DNA of 64,000 nt, from the NCBI GenBank assembly GCA_017524445.1, contig JAFXVP010000012.1, forward strand, positions 1-64,000. Reading direction: 5' to 3'. Below the pieces are notes generated by a model, which saw only the letters and a list, made by a program, of their open reading frames with translations, did not search any database and was not told where the DNA came from. The stretch comes from Clostridia bacterium. Lineage in GTDB: Bacteria > Bacillota > Clostridia > Christensenellales > CAG-138. The position numbers were made by a program, and so were the translations under genes. Shown here piece by piece: positions 1 to 8,000 of this stretch (its first letter is position 1; every line of letters starts with the position of its first letter).

Positions 1-387
1 CAGTGCCTGCAGCCGCCACAGTTCTGATTTTCTGGTGATCGTCACACCAAACCAGGCATTGGAAAGGTCGGTATTGATCTTCAAAAGATCCGGCCGCTTA
101 GATAAGAAGACGGCCTCATGCTGCGGATGCTCCCACAACTTCTGAAATGCAGCCTCAAGCCATTCGTCTTTCCAGGCGCATAAATCACTCATGCCGGTCA
201 GCAGCCAGTTGCCGGGTTTTTCCCGTTCCAGGATCTTAAGCTTATGCTCGTAGTATTCCGGTTTGGAAAAATCATCTGTGATATGAAATCTCCGGCAGTT
301 GTTCCGGGCATAGCAATAATCACATCCGACCGGGCAGCCAATCACAAGATTCAGGTTTTTGATCAGGTCTTTGATACACTTACTCAT
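1..387 (-). CDS. Radical SAM protein, N-terminal part (runs off the window)
   Basis: The reading frame opens at an ATG at 387 and stays open to the window edge, so only the first 129 residues are present. Residues 1-40 contain CPVGCDYCYAR, a Cx3Cx2C cluster motif typical of radical SAM enzymes, followed by a stretch rich in W and K. The ATG overlaps the stop of the upstream marR gene (ATGA), so the two are translationally coupled. A MarR gene followed by a short radical SAM gene resembles the 'radical SAM mobile pair' cassettes of Firmicutes, which usually contain a second radical SAM gene; that partner would lie outside this window. The substrate is unknown. Radical SAM membership is well supported by the motif; the mobile-pair identity is inference from arrangement. 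Confidence 0.8.
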   Translation of the reverse strand, partial: MSKCIKDLIKNLNLVIGCPVGCDYCYARNNCRRFHITDDFSKPEYYEHKLKILEREKPGNWLLTGMSDLCAWKDEWLEAAFQKLWEHPQHEAVFLSKRPDLLKINTDLSNAWFGVTITRKSELWRLQAL

Positions 388-821
388 TCCGGCTGCCACC
401 CTTCCAGATTCAAACGGATTCTTTCCAGATGCTCCTCAAAGTTCCGGATCTCCTCTTCCGTAAAACCCTGATAAAAAATGGCGCTCATCCTGTCAGAGAC
501 GGCGTCATAATCTTCCTTCAATGCTTTGGCTTTATCGGTAAGGAAGATGAGGGTCTTTCTCTTATCTCCGGAGTCCTGCTGACGGATGATTAAGCCGGAT
601 TTTTCCATACGTTCAAGCATCGTCGTCAAAGAAGTAATAGCCAGCCCGCACCTCTCTGAGATTGTTTTGATCGGCACTCCGTCTTCTTGCCAACGCACAT
701 AGAGTATCCTGCCCTGAGCGCCATTAAACGCTTCGATTCCCTGGGATGTCAGTATTTTCTCAAACACCCGGTCCCCTAATTGTTTGATCTTGGAAATCTG
801 GAAGCCACCGTTGGTTCGCAC
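384..821 (-). CDS. MarR-family transcriptional regulator
   Basis: The product is about 145 residues with a winged-helix layout: a helical N-terminus, then a recognition region containing SERCGLAITSLTTMLERMEKSGLI, wing residues with DKRKT, and a C-terminal dimerisation helix. I chose the GTG at 821 because GGAG lies 7 bases upstream; a longer frame to 887 would translate through the operator and promoter. The gene is first in a two-gene operon with the radical SAM gene, sharing an ATGA overlap. A 16-bp perfect inverted repeat covers its -10 region and RBS, so autoregulation is likely. MarR proteins usually lose DNA binding when a small ligand binds; the ligand here is unknown. Confidence 0.87.
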   Translation of the reverse strand: MRTNGGFQISKIKQLGDRVFEKILTSQGIEAFNGAQGRILYVRWQEDGVPIKTISERCGLAITSLTTMLERMEKSGLIIRQQDSGDKRKTLIFLTDKAKALKEDYDAVSDRMSAIFYQGFTEEEIRNFEEHLERIRLNLEGWQPE

Positions 822-825
822 AATA

Positions 826-880
826 ATTCTCCTATATAGTAATATATTTCTACTATATAGGAGAATCCTGCTTTTGTCAA
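826..880 (-). promoter_or_regulatory. marR promoter with overlapping perfect dyad operator
   Basis: On the minus strand TTGACA (880-875), a 17-bp spacer and TATAGT (857-852) form a near-consensus promoter. An inverted repeat with perfect 16-base arms (826-841 and 851-866, spacer 9) covers the -10 box and the Shine-Dalgarno of marR. A bound MarR dimer would block RNA polymerase; in RNA the same arms would also sequester the RBS. Confidence 0.85.
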
Positions 881-1164
881 CAGTCATTTTTATGATCTGA
901 TGAAACCGCCTGGGCTTTCACCGGTCATCTACAGTACGCCCTCTATTCCCGGTTGAGATTCATCAAATAAGGTTTTATACAGCAGCAAAGAGAAATGTCC
1001 TTGGTTTTTTATGGGTATAAGAACATATATTGGTGTATTACCGATTTCTTTTACACCAGTACACCAAATCGTACACCAATTTTGCAAAAGATATGCCGAT
1101 TTATGACGATTTATGACTTTTGCCCCTTTGAAAAAAAGCCTGATAATACGGGAAATACCGATTT
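881..1164. repeat. Gene-free AT-rich stretch with short repeated words
   Basis: I see no credible gene here. TACACCA occurs three times (1052, 1060, 1072) with an inverted copy TTGGTGTA at 1030. The word AT[A/G]CCGATTT or close variants occurs around 1038, 1091 and 1155. Related words recur at 1841-1872 and 3762-3796, on either side of the symporter gene. They could be recombinase or regulator sites, or remnants of a mobile element end. Confidence 0.45.
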
Positions 1165-1746
1165 ATGCCGAGTAACTCCAGATTTGCAAATAGTTTCCCG
1201 ACAATGAAACCAGTCGGCAAGAACAAAGCATCCAATGCAGTGCATAATTCTTGCATAACCGAAACCGCTCCGGAAGCGCCCGCCGAATTCGAATGCGCCT
1301 GCCACACCTGCCCCTCTCAGGAGGCCTGCAAGGCGGCGCAGGAATCGAGCGCGCCCGTCGAAGAGAAGATCGACTTCTCGAACGTCACGATCGAACCGCT
1401 GTTTTCGGATTTCGTGGACTTTGAGACCTTCAGTAAAAGCGATTTCCGCGCGGTCAAGGTGCTCAATTGCGAAGCGGTGCCGAAGAGCAAGAAACTTTTA
1501 AAGTTCACGTTGGATGACGGCACGGGCACGGAGCGCACGATCCTTTCCGGCATCCACGCGTTCTACGAGCCGGAACAGCTCATCGGCAAGACCTGCGTTG
1601 CGATCGTGAACCTGCCGCCGCGTCCCATGATGGGCATCGAATCCTGCGGCATGCTGCTCTCTGCGATCCACGAGGAGAACGGCGAGGAGCGTCTGCATCT
1701 TCTGCAGCTCGACCCGCACATCCCCGCAGGCGCGAAGCTCTATTAA
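1165..1746 (+). CDS. MetRS-C-terminal-type tRNA-binding domain protein, possibly truncated
   Basis: Residues from about 75 to the end match the EMAP-II-like tRNA-binding domain found at the C-terminus of methionyl-tRNA synthetase and in free-standing tRNA-binding proteins: SKSDFRAVKVLNCEAVPKSKKLLKF, a YEPEQLIGK segment, and PRPMMGIESCGMLLSA. The domain binds tRNA non-specifically and would act in the cytoplasm. Upstream is a Cys-rich segment, CACHTCPSQEAC, of unknown role. No good RBS precedes 1165 or the next ATG at 1204, and base composition changes abruptly near 1258, so the present 5' end may be a junction where a longer gene was cut. The last 36 codons recur, diverged, at 3868-3978. It may be a functional small gene or the tail of a disrupted metG. 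Confidence 0.6.
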   Translation: MPSNSRFANSFPTMKPVGKNKASNAVHNSCITETAPEAPAEFECACHTCPSQEACKAAQESSAPVEEKIDFSNVTIEPLFSDFVDFETFSKSDFRAVKVLNCEAVPKSKKLLKFTLDDGTGTERTILSGIHAFYEPEQLIGKTCVAIVNLPPRPMMGIESCGMLLSAIHEENGEERLHLLQLDPHIPAGAKLY

Positions 1747-1761
1747 CATCAATTCATCTGA

Positions 1762-1792
1762 AATACCTCGGAGAAATCCGAGGTATTTTTAT
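1762..1792 (+). terminator. Rho-independent terminator after the tRNA-binding gene
   Basis: An 11-bp stem made of AAATACCTCGG and its complement with a short loop is followed by a T-rich run. Confidence 0.85.
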
Positions 1793-1840
1793 TCGTTTCT
1801 TGTATTTTATTCATTTCCTAATTCAATCATATTTGAGACG

Positions 1841-1872
1841 ATATGCCGAATCGTATGCCAAAATATGCCGCA
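1841..1872. repeat. ATATGCCGAAT-type repeat cluster, left of the symporter
   Basis: ATATGCCGAAT, TATGCCAAA and ATATGCCG follow each other within 32 bases. The same words occur in a different order at 3762-3796 on the other side of the symporter gene, so the pair brackets the AT-richer segment. Confidence 0.45.
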
Positions 1873-1963
1873 ATATCTCCAACACAGCGTTGACTCTTTT
1901 TGGGCGGTGTGCTATAAAAATAGATATGATATGAGCAAAAGCATGATTGAGGGGGAAAAGAGG

Positions 1964-3601
1964 ATGATATTCTTCCAAGATACAAAACGCCTGACGAATG
2001 AGGTGATAGATTCATGGTCCGAGAATGCCGTCAAAGCGTATCAAAAAATCGCGGGTAAGCGTGCGGAAAGTACGGTAAAGCTGCGGCTTTCAATCGAGGA
2101 ACTCCTTCTGCGGTTTCGAGATCTCTACGGAACAGAGGAGCCCTGCAGCATAAAAGGTATTCGCAGGCTCGGAGGCATCTCGTTCGAACTATCGCAAAGA
2201 GGTACTCCGCAAAACCCTCTCGAGACAGATCCGGAAACAAGTCTGTCATATAACCTTCTTGCCAAACTAAATCTCAATCCGCATTATGCCTATCGCCAAA
2301 ACCGCAGTCTGAACGTAGTCACGATTCCGGCGCCTCTCAAGAAACGTAAAAACGCAATGCTGATCGGGATATTGGTTGCTGCGGTGCTTTCGGTCGTCAC
2401 ATGGCAGGTGTCCGGACTTCTCCCAAAGGCCGTACTCGATGATTACATGATCCCGCTTGTCTCGGGTCTGTTCACCAAGCTGTCCGCCGTCTTTTCGGCT
2501 CTGGCAACTCCGTTGGTGTTCTGTGCGGTCATCACGGGAATTAACGGGATCGGCGATGTTTCCTCCTTTGGAAAACTCGGCGGGAGGCTCTTAAAACGAA
2601 TGATGGCCAGCTATGGAATCAGTATGCTCGCATTGCTCGCCATAGGTCTGCCGATGGGTCTCGTTTCTCCGACCTCATCCGCAAGCGGCGGAAACGTCTT
2701 CGGCGACCTCCTTGAACTCGTACTCGATATTATCCCGGGAAACCTCGTCGAACCCTTCCGCATAGACAACGCTCTGCAGGTGATCGTTATCGCTGTCTTC
2801 GTTGGCGTCATCATGCTTGGTCTCGGCGACAAGGTGGACCGTCTGCGTACATTCATCGATGAAGCGGGAACGCTCGTCAACCGACTCATGATGGCGGTAT
2901 GCAAGCTGCTTCCGCTGTTCGTTTACCTCGGCTTTACAAATCTTCTTCTGAGCGGAAAACTGTCGGAGTTGGGAGGCGTTTCCAAAATCGTCATCATTTG
3001 TCTGGGCGCCTCGGCCATTACCGTCGCGGTAACCACAGTCCGAACTTTGATCGTAACAAAGCGCTCGTTCAAAGAGCTTTTTCCCGCACAGCTTCCGGCG
3101 CTGATGATTAACCTTACTACCAGCTCACAGGTTTCGGCTCTTCCGGAGAGCATGAAATGCTGCAAGCAAAAATGGGGTATTGACGAAAAATTCGTCAATT
3201 TCGGGATGCCGTTGGGCATTGTCATTTATATGCCGTGCGGCGCGATCATGCTCGGCGCGATCGTCTGGGTGCTCACATATATGTCTGCCGGCTCGGTCGA
3301 TCCGATCACACTTGTGAAGCTGGTATTCGTATCGGTCATAGTTGCAATTGCTGCCCCACCGATTCCCGGCTCGGCTTTTGCTGTTTTGCCAATTATGTTC
3401 TCAGCCTGCGGAACGGATCTTTCCATGATGCCGCTTGCCGTTATCATCGGTTCCACGGTGGGATATCTGATGCCCGCTCTGAATGGCTACTGCATGCAGC
3501 TCGAGCTTCTTATGAGCGCCCATAAGTCAGGATGCATCAAAAAAGATCACACAGCAGAAACAGACAGCGAAACAAAAGCTATGGAAGAGAATAGGAATTG
3601 A
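1964..3601 (+). CDS. Dicarboxylate/amino acid:cation symporter (DAACS) with soluble N-terminal domain
   Basis: The C-terminal 400 residues are a DAACS-family carrier (glutamate, aspartate or C4-dicarboxylate uptake driven by Na+ or H+): eight or so hydrophobic segments, an NLTTSSQVSALPES segment in the place of the serine-rich re-entrant hairpin, and IAAPPIPGSAFAVLP. The first 120 or so residues are hydrophilic and contain RLSIEELLLRFRDLYG and a later SQRGTPQNPLE, reminiscent of the N-box region of GHKL ATPases or anti-sigma kinases; this likeness is tentative. The start at 1964 is preceded by GAGGGGG. The product of 545 residues is about 140 longer than ordinary family members. Codon use is AT-richer than the neighbours and the gene lies between two copies of a tRNA-binding-domain 3' end, suggesting acquisition by transfer. 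It could supply glutamate to the fermentation cluster downstream. Confidence 0.82.
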   Translation: MIFFQDTKRLTNEVIDSWSENAVKAYQKIAGKRAESTVKLRLSIEELLLRFRDLYGTEEPCSIKGIRRLGGISFELSQRGTPQNPLETDPETSLSYNLLAKLNLNPHYAYRQNRSLNVVTIPAPLKKRKNAMLIGILVAAVLSVVTWQVSGLLPKAVLDDYMIPLVSGLFTKLSAVFSALATPLVFCAVITGINGIGDVSSFGKLGGRLLKRMMASYGISMLALLAIGLPMGLVSPTSSASGGNVFGDLLELVLDIIPGNLVEPFRIDNALQVIVIAVFVGVIMLGLGDKVDRLRTFIDEAGTLVNRLMMAVCKLLPLFVYLGFTNLLLSGKLSELGGVSKIVIICLGASAITVAVTTVRTLIVTKRSFKELFPAQLPALMINLTTSSQVSALPESMKCCKQKWGIDEKFVNFGMPLGIVIYMPCGAIMLGAIVWVLTYMSAGSVDPITLVKLVFVSVIVAIAAPPIPGSAFAVLPIMFSACGTDLSMMPLAVIIGSTVGYLMPALNGYCMQLELLMSAHKSGCIKKDHTAETDSETKAMEENRN

Positions 3602-3761
3602 AAGATTTTATACTGCATTCTTTTTGCTCTTTGCGGCATTGAAAGAAAAGTATATGTAACGATAAAAAAGTGGACTTTTTCTCTTTCTTGTTTGCTCAAC
3701 AATGAAGCCTCGGTGTAAGAATGTCCTCAGATTGTGTAAAAACGCCGGATGTGGGCACGGA

Positions 3762-3796
3762 ATATGCCGAATATGCCAAATCGTATACCGATTTCC
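3762..3796. repeat. ATATGCCGAAT-type repeat cluster, right of the symporter
   Basis: ATATGCCGA, ATATGCCAAA, TCGTATACCGATTT in tandem, matching the words at 1038-1170 and 1841-1872. The stretch 3602-3867 around it has no gene that I can support. Confidence 0.45.
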
Positions 3797-3867
3797 CACC
3801 AAAGGTTATAGGTTTCTATAGACGGTTTACAATTGTCGCTTTTGAGGAACCGTCAGGTATATAGAGG

Positions 3868-3978
3868 ATCGATTCCTGCGGCATGCTGCTCTCCGCCGTG
3901 CATACCGAAAACGGCGAGGAAAAGCTGCATCTTTTACAGCTCGATCCGCACATCCCGGCAGGCGCGAAGCTGTATTAA
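3868..3978 (+). pseudogene. 3' fragment of a second tRNA-binding-domain gene
   Basis: Translation gives IDSCGMLLSA, then a variable patch, then LHLLQLDPHIPAGAKLY and a stop: 36 residues colinear with the end of the 1165-1746 product, with synonymous and a few amino-acid differences. No start codon or upstream domain is present. It is best read as the stub left when DNA was inserted into, or rearranged across, a paralogous gene. Confidence 0.8.
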
Positions 3979-3993
3979 GTCCAAAAACGATCG

Positions 3994-4024
3994 GGACCCG
4001 CTGAGCGTTCAGCGGGTCCTGTTT
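3994..4024. terminator. Terminator, strong hairpin
   Basis: GGACCCGCTGA and its exact complement with a GCGT loop, then TGTTTTT. It originally served the fragment upstream, and AT-rich flanks on the other side let it also stop the minus-strand gene ending at 4037. Confidence 0.8.
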
Positions 4025-4036
4025 TTCATATTTTTA

Positions 4037-4972
4037 TCAGTCAAGATTGAAGTCGTTGACGTCGTCGATGGATTCGCCGCCGATGCCGGGTCCGACGCGG
4101 CCCGCGATCAGATAGCAGCGCTCGATCGGGTCATAGACGATGCGGTGCAGCAGGCGGAATTCCTCGACCTTGCCGGTCGAAGAGACGTGCGTGCGCGGTC
4201 CGGTGCAGGGATGCACGATATCGCCGATCTTCACATGTCCGTCGTCGACGTAGGTGATGGGCAGGTCGGACGCGATCGCGGTGCTGACCTTGAGCTCGAG
4301 CTCGTCAAGATCGACGTCCGGCTCGTGGTCGTCGAACGCGAGCAGAAAACCGTGCTTGATGTCACGGTGACGCGCGCGCTTGTACTCCTCCTCCGGCAGG
4401 AAGATCTCGCAAAGGTCCTCGGCGGTGTGCGCCATGCGGCGGTAGACGATGGACTTCGAAACCTTGTCGTGCAGCTCCGAGGGCATCGGTCCGAAGATCG
4501 TGGGACGGGACACGATGATCTCGTCGCCGACGCCGATCATCAGGTCCGCGTTGCGCTCGTGCAGCAGCGGATAGATCATGTCGAAATGCTCGACGATGAC
4601 GCGCTTGCCCTTCTGGATCGCTTCCAAAATCGCCTCCGCGAGCGTGCCGAGCTGCGTAAACGCCGCTTCGAAGCGGACGTCGACGTGGTAGGTGTGCGCG
4701 GTGAAGAAGCCGGAGCCCTCAAGATCAAGGATCGGCAGCGGACGCACGTTCACGCCGTCGTCGTCGTTCGTCAGCTCCAGTCCCGGAAACATGCCCTTGA
4801 TCAGCATGCTCTTGCCGGAACCCGCCTCGCCGATGATGCCGATCAGCTTGTCGAACGGCGACAGATAGAGCTGCGCGATCTGCATGCCGAGATCGTACAT
4901 GCGGTCACGGCCGCGCGGCGCAAAAAAGACGCTGTAGTAATGGCTTTGCTGCATTCTTCCGGAATACGACAT
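4037..4972 (-). CDS. P-loop NTPase-like protein with alanyl-tRNA synthetase 'second additional' type domain
   Basis: The 311-residue product carries a Walker A motif GEAGSGKS at residues 48-55 near the N-terminus, then ELTNDDDGVNVRPLP and HTYHVDVRFE, and a C-terminal part with DDGHVKIGDIVHPCTGPRTHVSSTG. From memory this matches a conserved Clostridia family annotated as alanine-tRNA synthetase second additional domain-containing protein, related to the HxxxH-type editing region; its function is not established. I chose ATG 4972 because GGAGGA precedes it; the longer frame to 5032 has no RBS and overlaps the promoter. It appears monocistronic. A nucleotide-binding role is a safe inference; tRNA editing is speculative. 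Confidence 0.65.
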   Translation of the reverse strand: MSYSGRMQQSHYYSVFFAPRGRDRMYDLGMQIAQLYLSPFDKLIGIIGEAGSGKSMLIKGMFPGLELTNDDDGVNVRPLPILDLEGSGFFTAHTYHVDVRFEAAFTQLGTLAEAILEAIQKGKRVIVEHFDMIYPLLHERNADLMIGVGDEIIVSRPTIFGPMPSELHDKVSKSIVYRRMAHTAEDLCEIFLPEEEYKRARHRDIKHGFLLAFDDHEPDVDLDELELKVSTAIASDLPITYVDDGHVKIGDIVHPCTGPRTHVSSTGKVEEFRLLHRIVYDPIERCYLIAGRVGPGIGGESIDDVNDFNLD

Positions 4973-5003
4973 GGACGTTCCTCCTGCACATATTTGCGCA
5001 CCT

Positions 5004-5032
5004 ATTATAATACACCTTTCCGCAATTCTCAA
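5004..5032 (-). promoter_or_regulatory. Promoter of the P-loop gene
   Basis: TTGAGA (5032-5027), 17-bp spacer, TATAAT (5009-5004) on the minus strand, 32 bases upstream of the chosen ATG. Confidence 0.75.
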
Positions 5033-5054
5033 CGGGGCAGAACTTTATATTTTA

Positions 5055-5079
5055 CGGCGGGAGCATTTCGCTCCCGCCG
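5055..5079 (-). terminator. Hairpin after the surface-protein gene
   Basis: A perfect 10-bp GC-rich stem (CGGCGGGAGC and complement) with a 5-base loop lies just after the stop at 5097. The following minus-strand bases are AT-rich but not a clean T run, so termination strength is uncertain. Confidence 0.55.
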
Positions 5080-5096
5080 CTTTCGTTCATTCTGTT

Positions 5097-8000
5097 TCAG
5101 TGCACTTCCTTGTAGGCCTGCGCCGCCTGCCAGTAGGCGTACAGCGACGCGACCCCGTTCTTTGCGTACATGTCGTTCGCATACGCTGCCGAAGTCAGTA
5201 TGCCGTACACGTACGACATTGCGGAGACGCGCACATTGGTTTTTCCGTTGATTACAGAGCTGAAGCAGTCGTCGCCGGTGAAAACATAGATCTCATGCGT
5301 CTCGCCGAGCAGGTGCGCGGGGATGTTCGCGATCTCAACCATGTATCGGCCGTCCGACTCGCGCTCGAGATAGACTTGACCTTCATTGTCCCACTTTGCG
5401 GAAACATTGCCGTCAAAGCCCGCCGTCGGCTTGAAGTACACGCGGATCGCCGTGTCGCTGTCGAGAATGACCGTGTACGACGCCTTTACGATGTTCTCGT
5501 CTTGAAGATCGCGATAAATCGCTTTATCCAGGAGATCGTCGATGATATTGTCGTAGATATAGTCCTCTGCGTAGTACGTATCCATCTCCGCATAGTCGCC
5601 GCCTTCGCCGAGATCCCAGCTCTTCTGGTCCGCAAAGAACGCCTGCACGTAGTGACCGTAGTCTGCCAGCGCATGGACGAGCGCAACCGTAGTTTCGTCG
5701 AACTGGCTCTCCATATCCTCGACCGTCTCGATATACTGCTTGATCGAATACTCCTCGGATACCGTCTGCCCGTCGCCGTAATGGAACGTCGCGGTGATCG
5801 TATCCGCCATCTGGATGGACGTCACGCAGCAGGTGAAGCCGTAATACGTGCTCTTCGCGTTCGTGTTGCCTGCGTCAAACGGGACCGGATCGGACGAGAT
5901 CGGGCTTGCGCCGGTGATCGCAAACGTCATATAGCTTGCTTCCTTCTCGTCGTCGGACAGGCCCGAGAGATCCATGAAGAAGTTCACGCCGATCTTGCCG
6001 TCCAGTACGAGCGAATGCGTCGCAAAGGACGGATCGGCTTTTGTCTCAATGTAGAAGTAGCCGCCGAATGCGCTCCAGCCGTTGTTATAGGTCGTCTGGA
6101 AATAGATATTCACGCGGCCCGCGTGCGCGGCGTCGACGTGGTACTGCGTATTCTCTCCGTCCGGATACCATGCGTCGATCACGTTGTTCGTTACGTGGAC
6201 GACCTTGATCTCGTCATTTTCCGCAAGCGTCGTGCTGAGCATGTACTCGTTCCCGTTGCCCGGGTTCACCCCGAACTTGTCGTCTGCGTCGATCGCGTCG
6301 ACCGTCCAGTTCGGTCCGATCAGGTAGTAGCCGTCCGGAATTTTCCAATGCGCGGTCACGGTGATGGTCTGTACGTCCGCAGGGCTCCAGATATTCGGTG
6401 CGGTGAAGTAGTCGTCGGGCTGCTTTTCCGCGTCCGGTTCACAGCTTACGACCCAATGGCTGAATACCATGCCCGCGGGCGCGGTGAAGCCGCATTCCGG
6501 CAGCGTGTAGCGTCGGCCGCCTGCGACGGTATCATCCGTCATTTCGCCGGTGCCGCCGTTGGCGTCGAATACCACGGTGTGCGTCAGCTCGATCACCGTG
6601 AAGGTGAACGACTGCGAACCGCCCCAGTTGCCGATGCCTCTTACCGTCGCCTGATAGGTCTCGCCGATTTCGAATTCTCCGGAAGTCGGCTCTTCGACGT
6701 CGATCTCATAATCAACGTTGCACTCGAGCTGCGTTTCGCCGTACCATACTTCTACGTTTTCCGTCAACGGGTAGTAGATGCCGTAGCCGTCGTCGTATGC
6801 TTCCAGTTTGCCCTTGATCTCGCAGTTCGCAATATTGAACGGCGTGATGTGGAACGTCTTTGTATTCGTACCCGCGTATCCTGCCGAGGGGATGCCGGTG
6901 ACGGTAACGGTGGCTTCCACCGCCTGTTCGGGATTGCCGGTGTTGTCGGTGATCTCCAGCGTATAATGAACGTCCTCGGTCAGAACCGTCGCGCCGTCCA
7001 TGACGGTGACGACGGGCGTGACGGTCGGATTGTCCGCGTCATAGAGATACACCGCGTCCTCCCAGGTTTCAAAGTCGTCCAGCAGAATGGTGGTATTGGC
7101 GATGATCTTGACGGAAGTCGAGGTAATCCATACCTGCTGTTCGGGCATGATAAACGTGTTGGTCTCGTCGTCGAAATCGATATTCGTGCCGTCATCGCCT
7201 GTCACCGTGATGGTGTGCACGGTGGTGGCGCTGTTGACGCGCACCTCGACGGTGTCGCCCGGATACGCCCAGAAGCGCTCGATATCATTGCCGCCGACAA
7301 TGCATGTGAAGACGTCAATGTCGTATCTGATCTTGTACATCACGCGCCATTGAGCGTAGAGCGTAATAACCGCGCCGTCCTCGGCGGTCAGATTTTGGAT
7401 CTGCTGCCCGTCGGTATAGGTCGTGCCGCTGCCGTCCGGTTCGGTGTTCCAGTTCAGCCACTCGCCCGTGGTCATGTGGAAGCCGTTGGCTGTCAGCGCG
7501 GTCGGTTCCTGATCGTAAGCAAACGTCTGGTCTGCCATCGTGCCGCTCGCGCGATCGCAGTTGCTCTCGAAATGAACGGTGTAGGTATTGGCCGTCCATT
7601 GTGCGTAAAGGATCACGGTCGCGCCGTCTTCGGCGGTCAGGTTCTGCGCTTCCTGCCCCTCGGTATAGGGCGTGCCGCTGCCGTTCGACGCTGTGTTCCA
7701 TCCGGCGAATGTGTAGCCCGTACGGGTGAATGCGCTGGCGGTCAGCGTCTGAGACTCATCATAGGTGAAGTCCATATCATCCATGCTGCCGTCGCCGCCG
7801 TTCGCCTCGAAATGAACGGTGTAGGTGTGAGGCGTCCAGTTGGCGGTGTAAGAACGGTCGCCCGTCGAACCGCTCGCGATGGTGACGGTCATCGTAAGCT
7901 CGTCAAGATCCGTGCCGGTCCAGCCGAGGAAGTCATATCCTTCGCGCGTCGGGTTCATAAGGGTAATGTCATCGCTCAGAACGGTGTAACTCGTCGGGTT

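Noticed and set aside
1165..1746. Full methionyl-tRNA synthetase
   Set aside because: Only the C-terminal tRNA-binding domain is present; the HIGH and KMSKS catalytic motifs are absent from the window.
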